From NCBI GenBank assembly GCA_015487555.1, contig WFPK01000091.1:1-37815 (forward strand): a stretch of DNA of 37,815 nt, given 5' to 3'. The position numbers were made by a program, and so were the translations under genes. This document shows, piece by piece, positions 1 through 7,005 of the stretch (the stretch's first letter is position 1; every line of letters starts with the position of its first letter). The stretch is from Phycisphaerales bacterium. Its GTDB lineage: Bacteria; Planctomycetota; Phycisphaerae; Phycisphaerales; UBA1924. The notes under the pieces were generated by a model. It had not been told where the DNA came from and made no database searches. It worked only from the letters and a program-made list of their open reading frames with translations.

Positions 1-2
1 CC

Positions 3-260
3 CGCACCCCCCACACCAACGCGCACGCTGCCGATCTTCCCGATGCCCCGCGGGTCGAGCTCTCGCGTGAGCAGGTCGTCGATCAAATCATCTCGATCAA
101 CCGCTCAGCCACCGCAGAGTACCTCGCGCAGTTCGAGCAAAAATCACTCAATACCTACCTCGAGCATCTCATCTGCTCCCAGCAACCCCGCGGGCGCCAT
201 GCCCGGTGGGATCGACCAGGCGATACCCCCGCGATGATGTCCCGCCGACGGATTGTATAA
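3..260 (+). CDS. Small hypothetical protein, 3' end (5' partial)
   Basis: An open frame runs in from the left edge and stops with TAA at 258-260, giving the last 85 residues of a protein whose start lies outside the window. The readable part has a helical, charged stretch (EQVVDQIISINRSATAEYLA, then QFEQKSLNTYLEHLI) and a basic tail with the segment PRGRHARWDRPGDTPAMM. The composition is balanced and protein-like, unlike the Ser-rich translation of the overlapping frame, and a strong terminator follows about 75 bases downstream. I do not recognise the family with confidence. The RGRxARWxRPGDTPA stretch looks like a conserved C-terminal signature, possibly lineage-specific. No function is assigned. 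Confidence 0.6.
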   Translation, partial: RTPHTNAHAADLPDAPRVELSREQVVDQIISINRSATAEYLAQFEQKSLNTYLEHLICSQQPRGRHARWDRPGDTPAMMSRRRIV

Positions 261-655
261 ATAAAGAGGTTGTGTGAAGAGAAAACTCGCTGAATCAAGA
301 CACCGCTTCGAGAGACCAATCCGCTCTCTCCCTCGTTGGGCGGGCCTGTGGTGGGGCCCGCCCAGCTCTTTTTTTGCACACACCGATCCCTATTTGGTCA
401 TTTTTTTGCCTCCATCTCATGTTATTCGCCTCAACAAAGTTATTGGGCTTCAAGATATCGGGTGAACCAGTCCGATAAAGGGCATGACGCGGGAGGTGCT
501 TTGTCGTGGATCGGAGATCCGCATGGCCCATCCCAATCGCCCCTCCACCACCCGGATGATTCATCTGGAGAAACACGAGGGCAACGACAGGTCGATCGGG
601 CGGAGCCCGCCGACCAAGAACGATCCGCCACGAGCCCAAACCAGAGGCCAATCAA
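261..655. other. Intergenic region between the left-edge gene and the PD40 lipoprotein
   Basis: Apart from the terminator at 337-375 I see no convincing gene. Several short frames overlap here on both strands, but none has a good ribosome site or family resemblance. The 280 bases after the terminator must contain the promoter of the gene at 656. I cannot find a good sigma-70 pair. A TCCGATAA box at 471-478 resembles a sigma-28 -10 element but has no matching -35 sequence. Confidence 0.5.
337..375 (+). terminator. Intrinsic terminator downstream of the partial left-edge gene
   Basis: A perfect 10-bp inverted repeat (TGGGCGGGCC at 337-346 and GGCCCGCCCA at 355-364) with an 8-base loop is followed by GCTCTTTTTTT on the plus strand. 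This is a textbook rho-independent terminator. It ends the transcript entering from the left edge and separates it from the lipoprotein gene at 656. Confidence 0.92.
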
Positions 656-2251
656 ATGACAAGCCCAGTATTCCCAGCAATCAACCAGACCTGGCGTCCC
701 CTCATGATGCTCGCACTCGCAGGGACCATCGCAACGATGCCCGCCTGTGGCACAAAGCGAGCAGGATTCTGGAATAAAGACAAACAATCCCAGCTTCAAA
801 TGGAGCAGGCACGCCACGAAAACGCTTCGGCGCGCACAAGTTCGTACTTCGTCGCCGATGCTCAGGAATCCGAAGCTGCACCATTCGAGCACGGCACACT
901 CAAGAGCAACTCGAGCGCCACCCTCGAATACGCACTCAGCGCTGAATCCGATACCGGCTCATTCACCCCGCCGACAACTCAAGAAACCTTTGAAACGCCG
1001 CAGCATCATGCTCCAAGCAACCCATATGCTCCGGAACCGATCGCATCGAGCACCACAATCACCCAAGACAACTGGGCTGCATCAGCTGATCCAACAGAAC
1101 CAACCGACGAGTTCGAGATGCAACTGGGCACCGCCGATCAACCCAAACCCGCCAGACGGGCACCCTACTTCACCGAAAACACCAAAGCGCCCGCTGCACT
1201 CCAGTCCGGAGACATCTCCGCCTTCGTCTATGCCAACGCGATGGGCATCGAGCTCCCCTCCGAAACCAATGGCGATGCGGTTCGCGCCACCATCAATGTC
1301 CGCCAAGTGACAAGCTCTTACGCCGGGTCGGACTTTGACCCCATCGTCACACCCGACGGCAAGTTCATCATCTTCGCTTCGACCCAGCACCGACCAACCG
1401 CAGACCTCTACATCAAATCAGTCACCGGCTCGGTCGTCACCCGCCTCACCGATGACCCGGCGCAAGATGTCATGCCCGCCATCTCACCCGATGGACAATA
1501 CATCACCTTCGCTTCAGACCGCAGCGGCACCTGGGACCTCTACATCATGCCCTTCGAAGGTGGCAAGGTTATTCAGCTCACCAACGAATCTGCCAATGAT
1601 CTTCACCCGACCTGGTCACCCGACGGCCGACAGATCGCCTTCTGCCGACTCGGTCAGCAATCAGGTCGTTGGGAAATCTGGGTCAAGGATGTCCTTGCTG
1701 ACACCGGCGCTCAGTTCATCGGGTTCGGACTCTTCCCCGAATGGAGCCCCGTCCCCGGAACCGGCATCGCCGGCGCTGACCAGATCCTCTTCCAACGCTC
1801 GAGAGAACGAGGCGATCGCGCCTTCTCGATCTGGACACTCGACTTCAACCCCACCCCAGGGACTGCAAGCCGAGAGACCGAGATCGCAACTGGTCCAAAC
1901 CAGGCGCTGATCAACCCATCATGGTCGCCCGATGGCAAGTTCATCACCTTCGCTGCGGTGCCCAACTCTGAATCATGGTCCAACGGGCAAGCAGCACGCC
2001 CGGAATCATCGACCATCTGGATGGTCTCGACCAAAGGCACCGGCAAAATCAAACTCACCGATGGCGACACCATCGACCTGATGCCCGTCTGGGGTCGAAA
2101 TAACGATATCTTCTTCGTCTCGAACATGGACGGGCAAGATCACCTCTGGTCGATGGAACTCTCGCCTGCAATCCGAGCAGCGAGCGTGATGATGCCCGAT
2201 CTGGCCGACTCATTCGCCACCGTTCCAACCACAAACCCAAGAGATAACTAA
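656..2251 (+). CDS. TolB-like PD40 beta-propeller lipoprotein
   Basis: Predicted 531-residue envelope protein. An N-terminal hydrophobic segment (about residues 15-30) ends in MPAC with Cys31, so it is probably a lipoprotein, although the lipobox is not ideal. Residues 35-205 are low in predicted order and rich in Ser, Thr, Pro and Glu. From about residue 215 there are repeated TolB/PD40 blades: TPDGKFIIFAS near 232, ISPDGQYITFAS near 276, WSPDGRQIAF near 320, WSPDGKFITFAA further on, and a last blade with NDIFFVSNMDG. Such propellers usually bind peptides or partner proteins in the periplasm. The start is preceded by AGAGG eight bases upstream. It is not TolB itself, since the TolB N-terminal domain is absent. 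The partner is unknown. The next gene is also a lipoprotein on the same strand. Confidence 0.85.
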   Translation: MTSPVFPAINQTWRPLMMLALAGTIATMPACGTKRAGFWNKDKQSQLQMEQARHENASARTSSYFVADAQESEAAPFEHGTLKSNSSATLEYALSAESDTGSFTPPTTQETFETPQHHAPSNPYAPEPIASSTTITQDNWAASADPTEPTDEFEMQLGTADQPKPARRAPYFTENTKAPAALQSGDISAFVYANAMGIELPSETNGDAVRATINVRQVTSSYAGSDFDPIVTPDGKFIIFASTQHRPTADLYIKSVTGSVVTRLTDDPAQDVMPAISPDGQYITFASDRSGTWDLYIMPFEGGKVIQLTNESANDLHPTWSPDGRQIAFCRLGQQSGRWEIWVKDVLADTGAQFIGFGLFPEWSPVPGTGIAGADQILFQRSRERGDRAFSIWTLDFNPTPGTASRETEIATGPNQALINPSWSPDGKFITFAAVPNSESWSNGQAARPESSTIWMVSTKGTGKIKLTDGDTIDLMPVWGRNNDIFFVSNMDGQDHLWSMELSPAIRAASVMMPDLADSFATVPTTNPRDN

Positions 2252-2340
2252 CCCCTTATAACCCACCCACCGCATCCCCAGCATAGAAATGTGCTCGGGA
2301 TGTTTCCGCTCGAACGCTTGTGTTTGAGATTGAACATTCG

Positions 2341-2363
2341 GACGGGAATGGATGCCCGTCTTT
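2341..2363 (+). terminator. Weak hairpin with short T-run before the second lipoprotein gene
   Basis: GACGGG (2341-2346) and CCCGTC (2355-2360) can form a 6-bp stem with an 8-base loop, followed by TTTG. It lies 90 bases after the propeller lipoprotein and 18 bases before the next start. It could be a weak terminator or an attenuator-like leader hairpin. The T-run is short, so confidence is low. Confidence 0.35.
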
Positions 2364-2380
2364 GTATTCGGCAGGACGCC

Positions 2381-3178
2381 ATGACAAGTGCACAGACCAT
2401 GCTTGCTTCGTTTCTTCTCGCAGCGCTGATGGCGATCTCTTCGATCGCGATGGGCGGCTGCGCCATGAACTCGAAACGCGACACCCTCTTTCCCCCCGGC
2501 GTCATTGTGTCACCTTATGATACGGCCAATGGGCAAGCCCTCTGGGCGGTGATCCCCCCGATCAATGAATCGGGAACATCATTGGCCAACGAGCTCACGA
2601 TCGGCGATGCCATTGTCGCCGCTGCTCAGGGAATCCGAGGCGTCCGATGCCTGCCTTTGAATCGCTCGATCGAGGCGATGCGATCGCTGGGTTTCACCCG
2701 CGGGATTCAATCCTCCGCCGATGCCCACAAGGTCGCCGAGTACCTTGGCGCCGATGCCGTGCTCGCCAGCTCGATTACCGCTTACGACCCCTACAACCCA
2801 CCAGTCCTTGGGATTGCACTGGCGTTGTATGCTCGCCCCGGCGCGATGGCCAATGCGTCGCAGACCAAGCTCGATTCGCGGGCGCTGACCATGGCGTTCT
2901 CCGACTTTGGCACCTTCGATGGGCTTTCGTTTGCAGGCGAACCCGTCTCGGTGGTTTCCGAGCATCTCGATGCACGAGACCACAGCGTGTTGATGGCGGT
3001 TCGCACCTACGCCGACGGACGCAGCGACCACACCAGCGCACTGGCCTGGCGGGTGTACCTGGCAAGCATGGACCTGTACACACAGTTCGTCGCCCATCAC
3101 ACGATGGGGCGATTGATTGACGAGGAATGGCTCCGCCTGTCACGCGAGATGCGTCGCACAAGGCGCCCAGATCGCTGA
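2381..3178 (+). CDS. Putative outer-membrane lipoprotein of unknown function
   Basis: A 265-residue lipoprotein if started at ATG 2381, the start chosen because it gives a compact signal peptide (MTSAQTMLASFLLAALMA...) ending in MGGC with Cys27. The open frame extends 30 codons further upstream, but that extension has no signal-peptide logic. After the anchor comes a stretch reading WAVIPPINESGTSLANE, which resembles the first strand of CsgG/TolB-N-like lipoprotein folds (AVxPFxNxSG). It continues with AEYLGADAVLASSITAYDPY, typical of such domains where a newly computed value is pooled with others. The C-terminal half includes a Tyr/Leu-rich helix near the end. The match to CsgG-like folds is an inference from pattern only. 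It follows the propeller lipoprotein on the same strand, so the two may act together in the envelope. Confidence 0.75.
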   Translation: MTSAQTMLASFLLAALMAISSIAMGGCAMNSKRDTLFPPGVIVSPYDTANGQALWAVIPPINESGTSLANELTIGDAIVAAAQGIRGVRCLPLNRSIEAMRSLGFTRGIQSSADAHKVAEYLGADAVLASSITAYDPYNPPVLGIALALYARPGAMANASQTKLDSRALTMAFSDFGTFDGLSFAGEPVSVVSEHLDARDHSVLMAVRTYADGRSDHTSALAWRVYLASMDLYTQFVAHHTMGRLIDEEWLRLSREMRRTRRPDR

Positions 3179-3188
3179 CTTGGCACCG

Positions 3189-3500
3189 ATGCCTCGTTGG
3201 TCAGGGAGTGCATCGGTGAACCAAGATCAAAGACATCCAACCCAATCCCAGGACCAGTCTCAGGACCAGTCTCAAACAAACGCTTCGGACATGGTGTGTG
3301 TGACGCTCCAAAGGCCTCCACACTTCTGGCGCTTCGCCTGCGCCCCCGAACAAACCGCCGATTTGCTCGAAAGGCTGGCAGAAATTGCCGATGACCCGAA
3401 CATCGAGCTCACATGGAGCGATGCCGAGCTCATCGCATCTGAGATAGTTGTGCATCATCACACCGATACGCCTTCAGCCGGGTCATCGAACGACCGATAG
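3189..3500 (+). CDS. Small hypothetical protein with Gln-rich N-terminus
   Basis: A 103-residue frame begins at ATG 3189, ten bases after the lipoprotein stop. An in-frame GTG at 3216 is another possible start, and the open frame also continues upstream into the lipoprotein gene to 3117. The N-terminal third is Gln/Ser/Asp-rich and contains a 12-bp tandem duplication. The C-terminal half looks like a small folded domain: FWRFACAPEQTADLLERLAE, followed by a Trp-containing acidic helix (WSDAELIASEIVVHH). No family is recognised. Tight spacing suggests co-transcription with the lipoprotein gene before it and perhaps the recombinase gene after it. Confidence 0.55.
   Translation: MPRWSGSASVNQDQRHPTQSQDQSQDQSQTNASDMVCVTLQRPPHFWRFACAPEQTADLLERLAEIADDPNIELTWSDAELIASEIVVHHHTDTPSAGSSNDR
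3249..3272 (+). repeat. 12-bp tandem duplication in the small ORF
   Basis: Two perfect copies of CAGGACCAGTCT lie head to tail and encode a repeated QDQS unit in frame. It is one of several short in-frame tandem repeats in this window. Confidence 0.85.
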
Positions 3501-3571
3501 CACATTCGTAGTCACTGTTTCATACCAACTTGGCACGGCACAGCCCCTTGCATTTCCACCGGAGTTCGCGG

Positions 3572-4597
3572 ATGACGACCATTCCAATCACACAACACTT
3601 TTCCGAATACCTCACTGATGAACGCCACTTCTCGCCCTACACCGCGCGATGCTATGGCGCAGACCTTCGGCAGTTTATCGAATACCTCTGCGAAGATACC
3701 GGCGTGAGCATCGACCCAGAAGCCGAACAACACGCATTCAACTCATGCACAAAGAATGGGTCTGATATTGTCGGAAAAATCGACCGCCCAACAATCACCA
3801 ACACCATCTGCACCGCCGATGCAGACCTGATCCGTGGATTCCTCGGGTTCCTCTCCGAGCAGAGCTACTCCCCAGCCACCATGGCCCGCAAGATCGCCAC
3901 CCTCCGTTCATTCTACAAATGGGGCAATCGGCTCGGATACACCGCCACCAATCCGATGACCCTCATCCGCACGCCTCGCCAATCCAAACGCCTGCCCAAA
4001 GCCATCACCATCGAGCAGATCGAACAACTCCTCGCTGCACCAAACGATGCCGATGTGCTCGGGCGTCGAGACCGAGCGATGCTCGAAACACTCTACTCCA
4101 CAGGCATCCGTGTCTCCGAGCTCGTCGGGCTCAATCATGACGATCTCGACTTCGAGAATGAAGCGATGCATGTCCGAGGCAAGGGACGCAAAGAACGCAT
4201 CGTACCACTGGGATCGCACGCGCTCGGTGCGGTCCGCCGATACATCGAGCTGATGGCCAGCGATATCAAGTTCGCTCCCATATGGGCTGCCCGCGATGCC
4301 GGCGAAGATCCACTTCCTCTCTTCCTCAACAAGCACGGCAAGCGCCTCTCCTCGCGCTCCGTCCGCCGAAAACTTGACAAATACCTCCGCGCAGTGGGGC
4401 TTGATCCTTCGATTTCTCCACACACCCTGCGCCACTCATTCGCCACCCACCTGCTCGACAACGGCGCCGACCTGCGCTCGGTCCAAGAGCTCCTCGGGCA
4501 TCAATCACTCTCGACGACCCAGGTCTATACCCACCTCTCGACGGCGCGTGTCGAAGATGCCTACAAAGATGCTCACCCACGGGCCGAAGCAGGGTAA
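3572..4597 (+). CDS. xerC: Tyrosine recombinase XerC/XerD family
   Basis: A 341-residue tyrosine recombinase of the XerC/XerD type, which resolves chromosome dimers at dif. ATG 3572 is chosen over the upstream in-frame ATG at 3530 because GGAG lies at the right distance and the N-terminal SAM-like domain starts there (FSEYLTDERHFSPYTARCYG). The catalytic set is complete: Arg180 in STGIRVSELVGL, Lys204 in RGKGRKERIVPLG, His284 and Arg287 in SPHTLRHSFATHLL, His310 in ELLGHQS and Tyr319 in TTQVYTHL. An insert of roughly 40 residues (about 41-82) in the core-binding domain makes it longer than the usual 300 residues. Whether it is XerC or XerD cannot be settled from one sequence. No integrase-associated genes or att-like repeats are visible, so I favour the housekeeping role. 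It converges on folK with 7 bases between stop codons. Confidence 0.93.
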   Translation: MTTIPITQHFSEYLTDERHFSPYTARCYGADLRQFIEYLCEDTGVSIDPEAEQHAFNSCTKNGSDIVGKIDRPTITNTICTADADLIRGFLGFLSEQSYSPATMARKIATLRSFYKWGNRLGYTATNPMTLIRTPRQSKRLPKAITIEQIEQLLAAPNDADVLGRRDRAMLETLYSTGIRVSELVGLNHDDLDFENEAMHVRGKGRKERIVPLGSHALGAVRRYIELMASDIKFAPIWAARDAGEDPLPLFLNKHGKRLSSRSVRRKLDKYLRAVGLDPSISPHTLRHSFATHLLDNGADLRSVQELLGHQSLSTTQVYTHLSTARVEDAYKDAHPRAEAG

Positions 4598-4604
4598 ACC
4601 CAGG

Positions 4605-5087
4605 CTATCCCATTCCAGATTCTCCGAGCACCCCGAGCAATGCCTGGGGTGTTTTTTCATACCCGGGGATCATCAGCATCGGCGCAAGTTCGCACAAAGG
4701 CTCGAGCACGAATGATCGTTGGTGCAGGCGCGGGTGTGGGATCGTGAGTCCGGGCTCGTCGATCACCCGATCGCCAAAGATCAGCACATCGAGATCGAGT
4801 GTCCGCGCCCCCCACCGCTGCTCGCTTGCGCGATCGCGTCCGAATGTTGCTTCGATTTCGAGGAGCAACTCGAGCAGCACCCGAGGCTCAAGGTCAGTCT
4901 GCACCAAGACCACGCCATTGAGATATTGGCCCTGCTCGCCGGGCCCGATGGGCAGCGTCTCGATAATGCTCGAGCATTGGATGATTGCGGTCGATTCGAG
5001 TGCCTCGATCGCATCGAGCCCGCCTTGGATGTTCGCGTGGCGATCGCCCAGATTACTCCCCATCGCGATGTAGGCTTGGATCGGCAT
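4605..5087 (-). CDS. folK: 2-amino-4-hydroxy-6-hydroxymethyldihydropteridine pyrophosphokinase (HPPK)
   Basis: A 160-residue protein, the normal length for HPPK, which transfers pyrophosphate from ATP to hydroxymethyl-dihydropterin in cytoplasmic folate synthesis. Diagnostic motifs are the N-terminal AYIAMGSNLGDR, then TLPIGPGEQGQYLNGV (pterin-binding loop) and RWGARTLDLDVLIFGD with the two Mg-binding aspartates, followed by IPHPRLHQRSFVLEPL. It lies downstream of fliA on the same strand but is cut off from the flagellar operon by a strong terminator at 5135-5163. It therefore needs its own promoter in the roughly 50 bases between that terminator and the start. No strong ribosome site is seen. 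FolP or FolB partners are not nearby. Confidence 0.95.
   Translation of the reverse strand: MPIQAYIAMGSNLGDRHANIQGGLDAIEALESTAIIQCSSIIETLPIGPGEQGQYLNGVVLVQTDLEPRVLLELLLEIEATFGRDRASEQRWGARTLDLDVLIFGDRVIDEPGLTIPHPRLHQRSFVLEPLCELAPMLMIPGYEKTPQALLGVLGESGMG
4629..4657 (+). terminator. Intrinsic terminator for xerC, inside the 3' end of folK
   Basis: CACCCC (4629-4634) pairs with GGGGTG (4646-4651), followed directly by six Ts (4652-4657) on the plus strand. It lies 30 bases past the xerC stop but within the coding 3' end of the convergent folK gene, so the same bases encode the FolK C-terminus. Confidence 0.72.
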
Positions 5088-5134
5088 AGAGCAGTCAAGG
5101 GAGCCGACCTCGAATCATCAACCCGATTCCGCAG

Positions 5135-5163
5135 AAAAAACCGATCGCACACAGGCGATCGGT
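5135..5163 (-). terminator. Intrinsic terminator at the end of the flagellar operon (after fliA)
   Basis: Read on the minus strand, ACCGATCGC (5163-5155) pairs perfectly with GCGATCGGT (5148-5140) across a 6-base loop and runs into TTTTTT (5140-5135). It lies 37 bases beyond the fliA stop and marks the 3' end of the flagellar transcript. Confidence 0.92.
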
Positions 5164-5199
5164 CAAAGAGAACATTGCACGCTGGCATACAGATTCGGA

Positions 5200-6054
5200 T
5201 CAGGTCACTTTCACGGGTTCGAGCTCGCGCATCCGGTGCTGCATCTGGGCCTTGAGTCTTGCCAAGATCGACGAGTGCATCTGCGAGACGCGTGATTCCG
5301 AAAGATCGAGCGTCGTGCCGATCTCTTTCATCGTCATGCCTTCGTAGTAGTAGAGCACCACGATCAGGCGTTCTGCCCGGGTGAGTCCTTTGGTCATGAG
5401 CTCTTTGAGGTCTTGGCGTTGGATGAGCTTGACCGGGCTGGTCTGGTGTTCGTCCTTGATGACATCAATTTCGCGGAGTTCGCGTGAGCCTTCGGATTGA
5501 TAGCACTTGCGGGTGATACTCGTCACCGAGACCGAGCTTGAGTCTCGCTTGTATTTGATGAACTCATTTTTGTCGATCTCAAGCCGAGAAGCGATCTCCT
5601 GATCGGAAGCTTTGCGCCCAAACTCCATCTGGATTTGCTGACGGGCTGCTTCGACCTTGGATGTGCGGTGACGCACCAGACGAGGCACCCAGTCCATCGA
5701 ACGCAGCTCGTCGAGAATCGCCCCGGTGATCCGCTGGGCGCAGTAGGTCTCGAACTTCACGCCTCGCTCAAGGTCGTAGGCATTGATCGCGTCCATCAAT
5801 CCAAAGAGCCCGGCGGACATCAAGTCTTGAAGATCAACCTCGTCGGGCAAACGCTTGTAAATTCGCTCAGCGTTGTACTTGACCAAGTTGAGAAACTTCT
5901 CAATCAAAAAGTTCCGAAGCTCCTCGCTCGGATCCGTCTTGTACATCGCCCAGATTTCAGGCATGGGAATATCGTCGAACCGCGTGGGCAGGTTGCTCGC
6001 GGTCGCATGCTCGACAGAGTTGCGTGATGCGTACTTTGATCTCATCGCAGTCAT
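5200..6054 (-). CDS. fliA: Flagellar RNA polymerase sigma factor (sigma-28, FliA/WhiG family)
   Basis: A 284-residue alternative sigma factor that directs RNA polymerase to late flagellar promoters. Region 2 spans about 60-125 with the family signature DLMSAGLFGLMDAI, then FETYCAQRITGAILDELRSM and DWVPR. Region 4 (about 224-270) carries a typical helix-turn-helix (MKEIGTTLDLSESRVSQMHS). The start at 6054 is chosen because AAGGAG lies 7 bases upstream. The frame stays open to 6171, but that part translates a non-coding 14-bp tandem array whose unit is not a multiple of three. It is the last gene of the flagellar run and is followed by a strong terminator. No anti-sigma factor gene (flgM) is visible in the window. 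Confidence 0.95.
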   Translation of the reverse strand: MTAMRSKYASRNSVEHATASNLPTRFDDIPMPEIWAMYKTDPSEELRNFLIEKFLNLVKYNAERIYKRLPDEVDLQDLMSAGLFGLMDAINAYDLERGVKFETYCAQRITGAILDELRSMDWVPRLVRHRTSKVEAARQQIQMEFGRKASDQEIASRLEIDKNEFIKYKRDSSSVSVTSITRKCYQSEGSRELREIDVIKDEHQTSPVKLIQRQDLKELMTKGLTRAERLIVVLYYYEGMTMKEIGTTLDLSESRVSQMHSSILARLKAQMQHRMRELEPVKVT

Positions 6055-6361
6055 TGGTCGGCTCCTTGACCCTTGACAAATTGACCCTTGAAAATTAACC
6101 CTTGACAACTGGCCCTTGACAACTGGCCCTTGACAACTGGCCCTTGACAACTGGCCCTTGACAAATCCCATATCCCGAAAGGCAGATATGGGGTTCTCTT
6201 CTTCCGCAAACCCGACGATTCAAAGTTCAAACTCAGACCCGTCCGATATCAACGCACGCCTGCGGAAAACCGATGGAATGTCGATCCGGGCGAATCCTTC
6301 ACCCGAGCCGACCTTAGTATATCGAAACAAGACCATCAATGTGGTAGTCAACATCTTCTTT
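6055..6361. other. Leader/intergenic region between the unknown membrane gene and fliA
   Basis: This 307-base gap holds the tandem array (6064-6164), a 7-bp inverted repeat CCCATAT / ATATGGG (6167-6173 and 6186-6192, 12-base loop) and a TATACT at 6321-6316 on the minus strand. The TATACT could serve as a -10 element for a separate fliA promoter, but no good -35 lies at 16-18 bases. No gene is supported on either strand. Confidence 0.55.
6064..6164 (-). repeat. 14-bp tandem array in the fliA leader
   Basis: Four perfect head-to-tail copies of CTTGACAACTGGCC (plus-strand reading) occupy 6101-6156, with a partial fifth copy to 6164. Decayed relatives (CCTTGACC, CCTTGACAAA, CCTTGAAAA) fill 6064-6100. 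Each unit holds the near-palindrome TTGaCAA and a GGCC, and on the fliA sense strand carries TCAAGGG, which resembles a ribosome-binding core. The real fliA ribosome site (AAGGAG) looks like the last decayed copy. Because 14 is not divisible by three, copy-number change would shift any frame, which argues that the array is untranslated. Confidence 0.9.
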
Positions 6362-6733
6362 TTATGCAGCTTTTTTCATGGTATCGACCACCGACTCATG
6401 GGCACGCTGCTCGCGATCAAGATCAATAAGCTCCCGAGGCTTGGTCGGTTGAGGACGATCCGACTTGTACTTCGTCACATACTCACGAACACAAATCTCC
6501 CCCGCTGCCCCGAGCACCCGCCCGACAATCGCGCACACCAACATCGCGACAATCGCACGCATCAAAATCACCAGAACCGGGTTCCCCGCGATCAATCCAA
6601 CCACCAAAGCCACCATAAATCCCATCAACCCAAGCACGCCCGAAGCCAGTTGCGTCGAAACATCGGCCATATATTCACCTGGGTCGGCCAGCGACTCGTT
6701 GTCAGGAATATCCGTTTCCAAATGCACACTCAT
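6362..6733 (-). CDS. Unknown two-helix membrane protein between flhG and fliA
   Basis: A 123-residue protein that I do not recognise. The start at 6733 is chosen because GGAG lies 7 bases upstream; the frame is open to 6793 but without a ribosome site there. The acidic N-terminal 25 residues are followed by two adjacent hydrophobic segments (about 31-50 and 52-78, Gly/Val/Leu-rich). A charged C-terminal tail of about 40 residues follows (KSDRPQPTKPRELIDLDREQ and a Lys-rich end). This looks like a helical hairpin with both ends in the cytoplasm. It lies between flhG and fliA on the same strand, so it is probably co-transcribed with the flagellar genes, but it matches no standard flagellar component. 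A role in flagellar placement or in fliA control is possible but speculative. Confidence 0.75.
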   Translation of the reverse strand: MSVHLETDIPDNESLADPGEYMADVSTQLASGVLGLMGFMVALVVGLIAGNPVLVILMRAIVAMLVCAIVGRVLGAAGEICVREYVTKYKSDRPQPTKPRELIDLDREQRAHESVVDTMKKAA

Positions 6734-7005
6734 ATCCACGCTCCATCGGCCAAATCCGCTTCCAAGTCCAGAACACAAGATAAAGATGCGCATAATCTGC
6801 GCTGCACGCCAGGACTCTCAGGCATACGCAATCGACAAGCCAGGCCCGATCGCCCATATGCAAAAAAGGCTGACGATCACAAAGCCCAAAGAAGCCGAAG
6901 ACGGCTCCGACGGGGCATCCTACAAAGAAGCCCCCTGAACCATCAGACACGGGCTAGGCTGATTTGGTCCAGCCTGATTTGATTCGATTCGGCTTGGCTT
7001 CTCGC
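6734..7005. other. Gap between flhG and the unknown membrane gene
   Basis: No convincing gene is seen. Two hairpins may form on the minus-strand transcript: AGGCTG / CAGCCT at 6956-6961 and 6970-6975, and GGGGC / GCCCC around 6913-6934. Neither is followed by a T-run, so they are not classical terminators. Near-repeated ATCAGGCT and ATCAGCCT stretches lie next to the flhG stop. Confidence 0.4.

Noticed and set aside
3572..4597. xerC-like gene as the integrase of a mobile element
   Set aside because: No att-like repeats, tRNA gene, transposase or phage genes are seen; neighbours are ordinary chromosomal genes.
6101..6164. CRISPR-like array in the fliA leader
   Set aside because: Units are contiguous with no spacers, and 14 bp is too short; this is a simple tandem repeat.
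6055..6171. N-terminal extension of FliA by 39 residues
   Set aside because: It translates a 14-bp array whose unit is not a multiple of three, and a good ribosome site is placed for the ATG at 6054.
6158..6982. 274-residue plus-strand frame across the unknown membrane gene
   Set aside because: His/Arg/Asn-rich and antisense to a frame with clear membrane helices and a ribosome site; it also runs from the fliA leader repeats.
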